Assembly (NCBI GenBank): GCA_018296165.2
Contig: JACKQL020000007.1
Coordinates: forward strand, 930,001-994,000
DNA from: Termitomyces sp. T153
Taxonomy: Eukaryota > Basidiomycota > Agaricomycetes > Agaricales > Lyophyllaceae
Direction: 5' to 3'
DNA: 64,000 bases
Position numbers and translations under genes: made by a program. A model generated the notes under the pieces. The model saw only the letters and a list, made by a program, of their open reading frames with translations, did no database searches and had not been told where the DNA came from. Below are positions 1 through 9,914 of this stretch, piece by piece; position 1 is the first letter of the stretch; the number at the start of each line of letters is the position of its first letter.

Positions 1-873
1 CCGTCTGTTATAACGCGACGACAGGACCGTTCCGCCGCCAATACTCAGATAAGAGCAATGGAAGAAGGAACCGAGAAGGAAGCAGATAGAAGGCGAGATA
101 TCTAGTTGTTTTTCCAATGGAGCATTGGCTGAACTTTGAAAAGGAGATCCCATATTTTTGATGGGCAGTCCATTACGAAAGAGACAGCTGCATTTCAACT
201 ATGCGATATAACTGATCCTATGCTTAAGGAGATGATCGATGACCCCGATGATCTTCGAGAGGAGTGCAATGTGGGTTGCACAAGTCCGTCCAACGCCTTT
301 ACTTACATCACAGGTAGGAACGCGATGGGTGGTACAGTTCACACGGGTTTGAGCGTATCAAAACCGTTCTGCGCCACAAATTTTTCTCCCTTCTGGAAGG
401 ACATCCGGCTTCAGACGAGGAGTGCCGAACACTGCTCTCAAACAACGATGGATTTGCCAAGGCAACTATAGCTAACAGAAGCTATAAACTCAGAGCAGGT
501 AAGCACAACATGGCAAAAGGCGCGTTACGACCAGAGGATGCTGCGGTAAGTGCTACTACTACGTGAAGGTCACATACTTTGTTTCACAAACAGACAGGCG
601 ATGCGCTTGAGAGCGACATTGGATCGAAATGCAAAGACCTTGCAAGGTTTGCGATGAGAGTTCATGGATGTCTTCAACTACGTTTCATTGTACTAGTTTG
701 AAGCATTTCTGGATGTCAGTCTTCAATCGCAAGACCCATGTGTTTTCAACAGTTTTTTTGGCGTTTCGTAACGTGGTCTAAACATGGTGATGGCATAGGC
801 ATAACATATGGATGCTGCGTCACCCTCCCAATACACCTCTTCCAAGCTCAACGTGGGGATGGTTCGAATGTAT
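1..873. other. Unassigned stretch with possible exon fragments
   Basis: I recognise no gene here. On the + strand two stretches look faintly coding. One is about 136-275, acidic, with a run reading MLKEMIDDPDDLREEC. The other, in another frame, is about 343-496, with FERIKTVLRHKFFSLLEGHP and then ATIANRSYKLRA before a GTAAGC donor. Further short open pieces lie near 510-545 and 600-690, the latter ending in a stop near 700. They could be exons of one intron-rich gene whose start lies left of the window, but I cannot connect them with confidence. The 3' end of the eL29 gene begins at 874. Confidence 0.25.
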
Positions 874-1277
874 TCATGATGCAGCTGCTTTTTGCTCCTT
901 GCGAGCTCGAATCTGCAATGCAATAGAAATTCAGCTCAAGTCACTGCAGTAAGATACGGATTACGCACTGTACCAGCAAGAGCGTGACGAGCGTTGCGAC
1001 GGAACTAGAAATGTAGTAAGCCTTCTGTACAAACGCAAATTACATATGAGGACATAATACCTTGGGTTCGACCTAACAGGCGATACATCAGTTCCAAAAA
1101 TCAACGAAAAAGAAAACATTCTACATACACCCTTCAGCGAGCGCGATCGGAAGGAGGTGGGCCGCTTGATACCGTTCTTGTGGGCCTTTTTGTTCTGGTT
1201 ATGATTGGTATGACTAAGTACCAATGAGCTTACACCCCACAACAAGACGAAAGATCATACTTCTTGGATTTGGCCAT
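874..1277 (-). CDS. RPL29: 60S ribosomal protein eL29 (L29)
   Basis: Small basic protein of the cytosolic large ribosomal subunit. The spliced product is about 62 residues, like the 59-residue yeast protein. It begins MAKSKNHTNHNQNKKAHKNG and continues with IK-P and SLKG, then VEPKFRRNARHALAGT, and ends ARKEQKAAAS. These match the eL29 signature. Five exons read on the minus strand: 1261-1277, 1129-1213, 1061-1072, 969-1004 and 874-912, all with GT-AG junctions. The third exon is only 12 nt (VEPK). The start is fixed by the conserved MAKSKN, whose Asn codon is split by the first intron. High intron density is usual for basidiomycete ribosomal protein genes. Identification is very secure; junctions are supported by frame and by conservation. 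Confidence 0.93.
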
Positions 1278-1529
1278 GGCGTCGTTGAGAACGGTCTTGA
1301 GGGCTACTGGTCCTTGGCGACTGGGAAAGTTCGAGACTGGATGCACAGCCACTGTGGCTGGATAACTGTGCAGCTCCTGCCCGATATGGTGGTCTGCTGA
1401 ACGCAACTTGCCGAGGAGGAATCATAGCTCTTGGAGGGTTCTTTGTCACGATCCTTTTTTGGCGTTACTCTGGGTAGAAGCGATGGTGTCTCGTGGGTGC
1501 ATTAGACTGATATACTTCCACTTCTGTCA

Positions 1530-2456
1530 ATGGACCCAGAACGTATTGAGAAGTCATTCACCATTACCTTTGAAGAAGATGCCCTGAAAGAGATCGAATG
1601 CCATCCCGAATATCGCCCACGCGCTATCTTCAGATCGAGATCGCCTCATGCAGGAGACGCTTCCCATACTGAGGCTTCAGCTATAGTGCAGAGCGACCCT
1701 TCATACCTGGTCACCGAGGCAGAGATCGCAAAATCATACTTGTCCGCTACATTGTCTACTATCCAACCTCTTGGCGATAACAAATCCCTCCTTATCATGA
1801 CTATCGCTTGTCATCCTGCGCCCGGGCGACGCTTTACGAATGCTACTGTCACTTGGAATATTTCACCACCGTCATCATCCCTGAATGAGAAGACAACAGA
1901 GCGGGCATATAGTCCCAAGATTGTCACGCTCGCCCCGCAGCACAGTATAGGCGGATGGACAGAAGAACAGTCCAGACTTCTCTGGTCATTGTCCGCTCCT
2001 GTAGAGTTTTGCGCCGGAGGGGTGAAAGCGGGAATAGAGCCTTCATTCGGGAAAGACACCCGGAAGATGGTTTTGCATGCAATGTCAATTATTGGCACTA
2101 TTCGAGGTATTGGTGGCGTTCCACATGCAACCTGGACAATAGAAGAGAATAAGAGCAGTGAAAGGGGTATACCGTCCCATTTCCAACTGGCCATCGTTGT
2201 GGATCATGCTGGACCCTTTATCTCGGAACTTGATGTGGACGCTCACCTAGGCGGGGGCCTGTGGTCTTCCTTCTTGCAGACGAAGAAGGGCAGGCATGGG
2301 AACGATTTGAGAAGGACCATTGACGTTGAGATCTGGAAATGCGGAGATATCTTGTGGGAGCCTGGCGAATCAGGGTGGAAGAAGTTTGTTGCAGGCATTA
2401 CGGGAGAAGTGGATGGACTTGTACAGGACTTTGCCCAAGCAATTGTCCGACCATAG
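1530..2456 (+). CDS. Conserved hypothetical protein, single exon
   Basis: Uninterrupted frame of 308 codons beginning MDPERIEKSFTI. I do not recognise a named domain. The sequence is of mixed, globular-looking composition, with a segment around residues 80-110 (LLIMTIACHPAPGRRFTNAT) and a second around 180-270 rich in Gly, Trp and hydrophobics (IGTIRGIGGVPHATWTIEE, HFQLAIVVDHAGPF). There is no signal peptide or membrane segment. It lies about 250 bp from the divergently transcribed eL29 gene, so both may use the same intergenic region. It converges with the DUF6699 gene on the other strand, the two stops being about 60 bp apart. Length and even codon use make a real gene likely. Its function is unknown. 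Confidence 0.75.
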   Translation: MDPERIEKSFTITFEEDALKEIECHPEYRPRAIFRSRSPHAGDASHTEASAIVQSDPSYLVTEAEIAKSYLSATLSTIQPLGDNKSLLIMTIACHPAPGRRFTNATVTWNISPPSSSLNEKTTERAYSPKIVTLAPQHSIGGWTEEQSRLLWSLSAPVEFCAGGVKAGIEPSFGKDTRKMVLHAMSIIGTIRGIGGVPHATWTIEENKSSERGIPSHFQLAIVVDHAGPFISELDVDAHLGGGLWSSFLQTKKGRHGNDLRRTIDVEIWKCGDILWEPGESGWKKFVAGITGEVDGLVQDFAQAIVRP

Positions 2457-2514
2457 TTAGAAAATTTAATTAAAAGCATTTGATTAGAGTATTGTCACAG
2501 TTATATTGTCCCAA

Positions 2515-3505
2515 TTAGTAGGCGTATGCAACAGGAAGAGATGTCAGTCCCATGTAAATAGTCCATGTACGATCCAGGTTCACTACAGCTCGCAGACCGA
2601 GGAATCTGCGATGTCCCCCAAGAACATCAGCTCGCCTGTAACCATCATTCAAGGCAACGGGAAGAAGTTCATGACCAACTCTAACCCTCTGTCTTGCGGA
2701 GAGCTCCAGATTCTCCCTCTCACCAGCTGCGGTCACACGTGCCATGTCTCCGTCGGTCAACGGTTTTCGCATGTACTCCCAAATTGCGTCGAGGACGTCG
2801 CGAACTGTGCAATCAGGAGTATTGATCTCAATTGGGCCCCAACTCTCCATCCATGATGCAAGGACAGGATGATCGGACTTGATCCACATATTTGGCATGG
2901 GCGGCAATGTGGCTTTCTCTAGAAGGTTTGGCGGCACAATTACTTGACGGCCAGTATGCCGTTTAGCTACATCTGGACGGTGGCTAATGTCCCATTCTAA
3001 TAATGGTACTGATGGGTCTGCTGGATTATAGATAAGTTGAGGATTGAGTCGGACCGGTACAGGAGTGCCCCAGGCAACAGCTGGAAATGTACCAGGTTCA
3101 TAATATTCAGGCAGCAGATCATGCGATTGATTATCGTAGGGAAAGATAGGTGGAACAACTTCGATAGGTGGCCATACAGGAGTGTGCGGATGCAGCTGAG
3201 GGACAGACATCGGCTGCGTCCATGGCGTCATGAATGGCGTAGGTAATGGAGATAACTGTGCACCAAGATAAGCGTGTGATATTGTCTGAGGGGTCTGCAC
3301 GTATGGTGCAGATAAAGCGACTGAAGGGTAGAGGGAAGGTCGCACTGTAGGTACTAAATAGCAAAAAGGTGAGAAGGGGTGGAATAAAATGAAGGACGCG
3401 CTCACCAAAGGCGTCAGACTTTTGAGTATCTTGTTTCTTCCGAGGTATGGGTATGCCTTGGGGAGGACATAAGCCCTGATACACATAGTAGAGGCTGGGT
3501 GACAT
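2515..3505 (-). CDS. DUF6699-domain protein
   Basis: Two exons on the minus strand, 3406-3505 (start MSPSLYYVYQGLCPP) and 2515-3353, joined by a 52-bp GTGAGC...TTTAG intron that splits a Val codon. The N-terminal half is proline-rich and disordered. The C-terminal part, from about LNPQLIYNP to the end, carries the pattern I associate with basidiomycete DUF6699: a WDISHRPD motif, a stretch ending IEINTPDCTVRDVLDAIWEY, then a basic region and RRADVLGGHRRFLGLRAV. The function of this family is not known to me. The last residues read IYMGLTSLPVAYAY. The gene converges with the single-exon gene to its left. Confidence 0.78.
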
Positions 3506-4510
3506 GGTAATCTGGCGGATGGAAGAGATGAGGCCTGGAGTACGTGATAAGATGAGTAGTCCTGATTTTATTAAATAACCTGGTATCGATGCACTTGTGA
3601 CAGATGTAAGCACTATCAATTCAAATTCAGATTTTGCGTGCCTGTGCGACCATGGACACAAGTTAAAGGACACGCATCAGGCTGCACAAACAGACAGGGT
3701 GACTGACAGTGAGACTAGTTGACCAAGTGGTCAAGGAGCTCTTGTTATATGAGAACGAGAGACAACAATGACAATGACCAGCAGAACAAGACATGAGAAC
3801 CAGCAGAACAAGACATAAGAGAATAGAAGATTTCTCGTTCCTGAAGGCTGTTCAAGAAGACAAAAGATCGTCACTTGATATGAAAATCCACGTGGAACTG
3901 CGGAGAACCCGCGGTAGATGATTCGAGATGTGCAGCATGAGTCTAAGAGTATGTACTTGTGAGTAATCGGAATGTTCACATGCTTGCCACATGTACAATC
4001 ATATGAGCCAAGGACGAGCAGTTCTATTGACCTCCTTGACTTACCATATGCATACTACTGGCTTCGCGGATGATGACTTCTTTGGCGAACACATAGCACG
4101 ATAAATGCAATGGACAGCAGCTACTCTCGTGATTGAACATAAACGGCAAAGGACATTCTACTGTAGAGTTCAAGTATGTACATCAGAGACCAGGTGGGTG
4201 TGCCGAACATGTACAGGCTTGAACAGGCCCATTTTAATGCTGGCATCTAATAGTGTTTCCCAGAAATACTGAGAAAGAAACCTGTTATACCATTCCCAAG
4301 TAGTATATTTCCAATGGAAAAGGCTTCAAATAATGAAAAAAATCTTTTCCAGTTTTTTTTTTCAAAGAAAATCCCTGTCAAAGAAATGGTATGATAGGTT
4401 TTCTATTTTTCCAGAGTTCCAATGCCAGCAGTGCTTGATGAACACCAATGAACTGTTACCTATAATAATTAATTTCTTTTTTTTGCTTAGGGCATTGAAA
4501 ATCTGCTGGC
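3506..4510. other. Intergenic, no gene recognised
   Basis: About 1 kb between the DUF6699 gene and the LEU1 promoter. Short open frames exist on both strands but none shows a conserved motif or a plausible splice chain. Part of 4320-4500 is T-rich. I see nothing else in it. Confidence 0.5.
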
Positions 4511-4665
4511 GCCGATTGGCTGATCACGCTTCGAGGTCCGCTCAGTGGGATCACGTGACCTACAATTCTTCGGCCGAAGATATTTCCGAGCCGCAGACGT
4601 CATATAAAATAAATAATGCTATATCGCATTGTAGAGACTTTGAAACTTTCCGAGTTCCTCGTACA
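4511..4665 (+). promoter_or_regulatory. Putative LEU1 promoter
   Basis: Upstream of the LEU1 start there are several recognisable motifs: an inverted CCAAT box (ATTGG at 4515-4519), a CACGTG E-box (4552-4557), a perfect 14-bp palindrome TCTTCGGCCGAAGA (4567-4580), a GACGTCAT CRE/Gcn4-like element (4596-4603) and a TATAAAAT box (4603-4610), 56-63 bp before the ATG. The motifs are directly visible. That they act on LEU1 is inferred from position. Confidence 0.5.
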
Positions 4666-7362
4666 ATGCCCGCTCCTGTCTCCTCTCCACGAACGCTCTA
4701 TGACAAGATTTGGGACGATCACGTTGTGTATGCATTTTTCCTTCAATCAATACTCAAGTGACTCCTCTCAGACATCGTCTCGTTTAGGGACGTCAACGAT
4801 GATGGTCTAGCTCTTATATATATCGATCGGTAGGTTCTAGTGCATTTTCAAGAAGGAATCCTATTCATTTGTCGAAGACACTTGGTTCACGAAGTTACCA
4901 GTCCACAAGCATTCGAAGGACTGTGAGTTGTACGAACCCCCAATTGGTTGATCCTTGTCCAACACAGTTTCGACAGCCGCAATGCAAACAGGCCTGTACG
5001 CCGACCAGACTGCACTCTCGCAACTGTTGACCACAATGTCCCGTACGTTCCCTCTTTCTTGCATTTCAGCGTGTGACTTACTTGTTCGTAGGACGATTTC
5101 TCGCAAGGATTTTAAAACCGTGGAATCCTTCATCGCTGAGCCTGACTCGCGCGCGCAATGTGCTGCCCTGGAAGAAAATGTGAAAGAATTTGGCGTGACT
5201 TATTTTGGAATGAAGGACAGGCGTCAAGGTGAGACATCATCTTGTTCTCTCTATGGCCGTTTTTACATTGTTACTTGATGATAGGGATCGTCCACGTTAT
5301 CGGTCCGGAACAAGGCTTTACTGTATGTCTATTTTCTATATCGTTGTGGAAACAAGCTCAAACAACCTTCTTTAGCTCCCGGGTATTACCTGTGTGTGTG
5401 GTGATTCGCATACTTCAAGTGCGCCTCATTCCACGTTCATGGCAATTCTGAAATTAAATACGACTGATAGCCCATGGTGCCTTCGGATCTTTGGCGTTCG
5501 GTATTGGTACTTCAGAAGTCGAGCATGTACTGGCGACACAGACCCTCTTACAGAAAAAGAGCAAAAATATGCGTATCACCGTCGATGGCGATCTCCTTGA
5601 AGGTGTCACATCGAAAGATGTCATCTTGCACATCATTGGTATCATTGGCACTGCTGGAGGTACAAATTGTGTTATCGAATATGCGGGTTCCGTTTTCCGT
5701 GGGTTTAGCATGGAGGCTCGTATGAGTGTTTGCAATATGAGCATTGAGGCTGGTGCTCGTGCCGGAATGGTTGCTCCCGACGAGGTTACCTTCCAATATC
5801 TCAAGAACCGTCCTCTTGCTCCCAAGGGTGAGGCTTGGGATCGAGCGGTTGAGTATTGGAAGACTTTGAAAACCGACGACGATGCCAAGTTTGATGTAGA
5901 AGTTAACGTCCTAGCTTCGGACATCATCCCCACAGTTACGTGGGGTACTTCTCCCCAGGATGTCGTGCCCATCACAGGCGCTGTCCCCGATCCGTCGACC
6001 ATATCTGACCAAGTAAAGCGCGCTTCCGCCAAACGTTCCTTGACTTATATGGGTCTGACACCCAATACTCCCATGGAAGAAATCACAGTGCAGAAGGTTT
6101 TTATCGGCTCTTGCACCAACAGTCGCATTGAGGATCTTCGTTCTGCCGCTAGGGTTGTTTTGGCAGCTGGTCCCGACGCCAAGGTCGCGCCGAACGTTCA
6201 CGCAATGATTGTTCCAGGTTCTGGACTGGTCAAGCAACATGCTGAGTCAGAGGGACTTGATGTTCTTTTCAAGCGTGCTGGATTTGATTGGCGCGAGGCT
6301 GGATGCTCAATGTGTTTGGGAATGAATCCTGATCAACTGGCTCCAGGCGAGCGTTGTGCCAGTACAAGTAACCGCAATTTCGAGGGTCGTCAAGGCTCTG
6401 GTGGTCGTACACATTTGCTTAGTCCTGCCATGGCTGCGGCCGCTGCTTTGACAGGTAAATTGACTGATGTGCGGAAATTCCTAGGCCCTGCCGCAGAGGC
6501 CAAAATCGCGTCGGCTCCTCAGTTGAAGCGTGCTAGTGCCTCCGACTTCTTTGATGCACCTCAAGCCCCACCTGTACCCCGGCCTCACCATCATCAATCA
6601 ACATCCGCTCCTTCGCCTCCCCAGGATTTGCCTAGCGGTGTCGAGAAGTTTACGGTGGTCAAGGGTATTGCTGCTCCTCTGCATATCGAGAACGTCGACA
6701 CCGACATGATTATCCCCAAGCAATTCTTGAAGACCCTGAAACGGACTGGACTAGCTAACGCACTATTCTACACTCTTCGCAAAGACCCACTCACTGGCAA
6801 GGATACAGACTTTGTTCTCAACCGTGAACCATTCGACAAAGCCAAGATTTTGGTAGTCACAGGGAAGAACTTTGGTTGTGGCAGTTCTCGCGAACATGCA
6901 CCTTGGAGTTTGTGAGTCATCTTAATCAACATCTTGGGAAGAAATGTTTACCTTTGTTACAGGAATGACTTCGGTATTCGTTGTATCATTGCACCCAGCT
7001 TCGCTGACATCTTCCGAAATAATTCAATGCAGAATGGTATGCTTCCGGTGGTGTTACCTCAGGAAGATTGCCGTGCCTTGGCAGAGGATGCTGAAGCTGG
7101 CTTGGAGTTGGAAGTCGACCTTGAGAAGGAGGAAGTTCGTAGGTCTAATGGCAAGGCGCCGATACCTTTCGTGACGGATGCGTTCAGGCGTCATTGTTTG
7201 CTGAACGGGTTGGACGATATTGCTTTGACGATGCAGAAAGGAGAAGCGATCCAAGAGTTTGAGCAGAAAAGGTCGCAACAATGGCCTTGGTTGGACGGCT
7301 TCGGTTATCAAGGCACTAAGATCCCAGTGTCATCGAAGTCTTCCAAGAAAATCGATTGGTAG
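4666..7362 (+). CDS. LEU1: 3-isopropylmalate dehydratase (LeuC-LeuD fusion)
   Basis: Second dedicated step of leucine synthesis: it interconverts 2- and 3-isopropylmalate. Fungi fuse the large (LeuC) and small (LeuD) bacterial subunits, as here. Nine exons read as 4666-4727, 4788-4829, 4878-4922, 4977-5042, 5092-5228, 5285-5322, 5376-5418, 5471-6911 and 6963-7362. The start reads [20 protein letters not shown]. The conserved core includes [42 protein letters not shown] and [12 protein letters not shown], which supply the cysteines of the 4Fe-4S cluster. The LeuD swivel half begins near [20 protein letters not shown] and holds [15 protein letters not shown], and the protein ends KIDW. I see no lesions. 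The exon 4 acceptor is the second CAG (CGACAG before 4977), because only that restores LRNA ahead of RPVRRPDC. Confidence 0.96.
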
Positions 7363-7566
7363 AATTGAGAGAATCTGATCCTTATGTATGTAGTTTGAGA
7401 ATCGAAACAAGTTTAGAGTAACTGTATAACGCTGTACTGTTGCAAGTAAATGATCAGGCTGGCGCTCCACACATTACGCAAACACCGTCGGCTGTCTTTG
7501 AATCTTGTGGCCCATAAGCCTTGCCCCGATTCTCCTAACAGTCCGGTCCTATTTCAGTGTTCTCTC

Positions 7567-9123
7567 ATGACTCCTGTAGCATTGTCTACCGAGAAGGCAC
7601 ATTTAGAATCCAACGGACGTATGCCTCTCAAGTCGTCTTCGTCCATGGCTCAGCCTACCAAGGCCAAGTCCGTTTCACCACCCACGTTCAATTCTCCCAA
7701 ACCAGAGCAAAAGCCAGTCTCTGGTCGCTCAAGTAAACCCATTATCACTTGGTTTCAGCGGAAGCTTGCGGGTACTGGACGATCGAAGAGAGCAGAGAAC
7801 CATCGTGCCACTGAGGCCATTGCATTGAACAAAAGCAGAGTTGCCCCCAGTTCTTCATCCTCGCGCACCATTCCACGAATAGCCTCCTCACCCGTGCCAT
7901 CTCCGGCCTATGGTAATAGCAGGCATGGTAGACATGATTCATTCGGAGCCGCTCCACAGCGACGGACCATCTCTTTGAACGGAGATGATCAATATTCGAT
8001 GGATGGTCGTGACGACAACTCTCTCGAGGAATCCTCTCTTGCACGAGAATCAACTTGGTCACCTGCAAGTGTACAGGAAGCTGACGACGACGCGTCTCTC
8101 CGACCAATACCTCCTAGTGCACCGCCATCTCCTTCCCCCTCTCGATCGTCTTCGTCTTATCTCTCAGACCCTCGCACCTTCAGAAGTATTGCAGCGAGTA
8201 CGAAGCCTACCACCCTGCTCAGTATTGACATGAACGGGAACGGTATGGCACATATCGCTCAAGCACCTACGACACCCTCTACTCATGCAAACCGTTTCCC
8301 ACTGCACATCCGCAATTCCTCCGTTAGCAATGCAGGTGTACATGGTAGCGGAGCATCTATCACTTTTTCTCCCCTTCCCCAGTCCTCATCACGTCCCTCG
8401 TCGTTTACCAACTCGGGGACGTATCTGGCTGTTCAAAGCCATGCTGCATTGCAAGCACCATTACACACAACACATCATCCACGAAACAACCCCAGACCCT
8501 CCTCTCCACCCTTGGATAATGCTTCGGTATTAACACTTGCCTCATCTGCATATGCGATACCCGGGGTGCGTTCGAACTTGGGCCAGTCGACAACCACATC
8601 TGCGCGAGGCATCGGAGATTCTTTGTCCCATTTCGGAGGCAGCATCACCTATGAAGATGTTGAAAGCGCGAGTCAGTTCGTCCTTGGGGATGACGAGAGG
8701 CTTGATGAACGGGACGTTGATGCTAGCGTCCGTGCCTTGCGACCGCGTAGTACGCGCAGGGGCAGTTGGGAAAGTGAAGCGAGTGGATGGAGTGCACGGA
8801 TTCAAGTGGGTGCTGGGACACCGTCATTGATACGAGAAAGAAGTCAACGAACCTCGAATAGTATCAAAACAGGCGTCCTGACTGTTGATAATGCAGAAAC
8901 CTACGAGCGTTTCGACGACGTCAAAGACGACTCTTCCCCTGTCAGTGCAGTTTCTATCGAGTCTCCCTCTTCCATAGGAGCAAACGAACCCCCAAGCGGA
9001 TTTTTGTCTATGGCGAATGTTGATGTGTCGGGTTGTAAGGTGTTGACCGATACAGCTGAACCTGGTTTCGCTCAGGAAAACAAAGAACATACACAAGTCA
9101 TCAAATTTTCGTCCGATATTTAG
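7567..9123 (+). CDS. Ser/Pro-rich hypothetical protein
   Basis: One long exon with no stop for over 1.6 kb. The first ATG of the frame is at 7450. The ATG at 7567 (MTPVALSTEKAHLESNG) looks the likelier start because the preceding residues are of a different character, but 7450 cannot be excluded. Composition is dominated by Ser, Pro, Thr and Arg. A short motif near residue 60 (PIITWFQRKLAGTGRSKR) is the only part that looks like a conserved block. The rest is probably disordered, with many SP and RS dipeptides suited to phosphorylation. It has no membrane segment or known domain. It lies downstream of LEU1 on the same strand. Confidence 0.65.
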   Translation: MTPVALSTEKAHLESNGRMPLKSSSSMAQPTKAKSVSPPTFNSPKPEQKPVSGRSSKPIITWFQRKLAGTGRSKRAENHRATEAIALNKSRVAPSSSSSRTIPRIASSPVPSPAYGNSRHGRHDSFGAAPQRRTISLNGDDQYSMDGRDDNSLEESSLARESTWSPASVQEADDDASLRPIPPSAPPSPSPSRSSSSYLSDPRTFRSIAASTKPTTLLSIDMNGNGMAHIAQAPTTPSTHANRFPLHIRNSSVSNAGVHGSGASITFSPLPQSSSRPSSFTNSGTYLAVQSHAALQAPLHTTHHPRNNPRPSSPPLDNASVLTLASSAYAIPGVRSNLGQSTTTSARGIGDSLSHFGGSITYEDVESASQFVLGDDERLDERDVDASVRALRPRSTRRGSWESEASGWSARIQVGAGTPSLIRERSQRTSNSIKTGVLTVDNAETYERFDDVKDDSSPVSAVSIESPSSIGANEPPSGFLSMANVDVSGCKVLTDTAEPGFAQENKEHTQVIKFSSDI

Positions 9124-9914
9124 ACATGCTTTAATGAGAAGAACGAATCTTCCGTCATTCCACTTGGCCATAGTGCAGACACGGCGTAGGAAAGCTTCAC
9201 ATATAACATATGCCCAACACTCTCTGTCATGTAATGATCATTCACCTCTGCATTTTTGGCACTTATCTCGATACTTACCAGGTACAGCCATACACACCCA
9301 TTGTACCAAATTGTACTTTATTTCATGCATGTGCGATCCATATGCCCCATCATGATGTGCCCATACTCATATTTATCCTCCTATTCTTCACCCGCTGATT
9401 TACTTGCGGCTTGAGTTTCACCTTATAATAGTACTAAGTTTGGGTTTGGCCATATTTGTTTCCTTCGTGTCATGATCTTGTTCAAAAGCGTTAATTGGAG
9501 TGAAGACTTTCAAGGCGCAAGGTACTTTATTCATCGATAAAAGCCCGAAAACAGTAGGTTTATAATACATATCTGCTTCAACACAGATCTTAGCTCGGGT
9601 TCCTGTATTCAACCTAGCTAGGTTAGGAATTAGCCTCACAGTGGAATAAAACCTGATCCAAGTTTGAACGTTGAACGTTGAATTCCAATCCGGGCACTGG
9701 CAGCGCCCATAGTTGGGTGCTTCCGGGCTTGTCCGGTCACAAGGTCCGCTGTTACATGTTCTATATATGAAGTATTACTTGCGTGTCTCGTGGTCGTGCA
9801 AAGCTGGTGTAGCATATGCTAATGTCTATATATGAGCTCCAAGGGACACTCGTAAATGCCATAAAAGAGAGTTTGGTCCGTTGGTGGGTGCCGATTTCCA
9901 ACATGTTACATGCG
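9124..9914. other. Intergenic, no gene recognised
   Basis: About 790 bp between the Ser-rich gene and the GH125 gene. It holds short open frames only. A TATATA-like patch lies near 9760-9770 and another near 9826-9832, upstream of the GH125 start. Nothing else is supported. Confidence 0.45.

Noticed and set aside
1811..2194. Minus-strand frame inside the single-exon gene
   Set aside because: It is antisense to a longer, better frame and shows no conserved motif.
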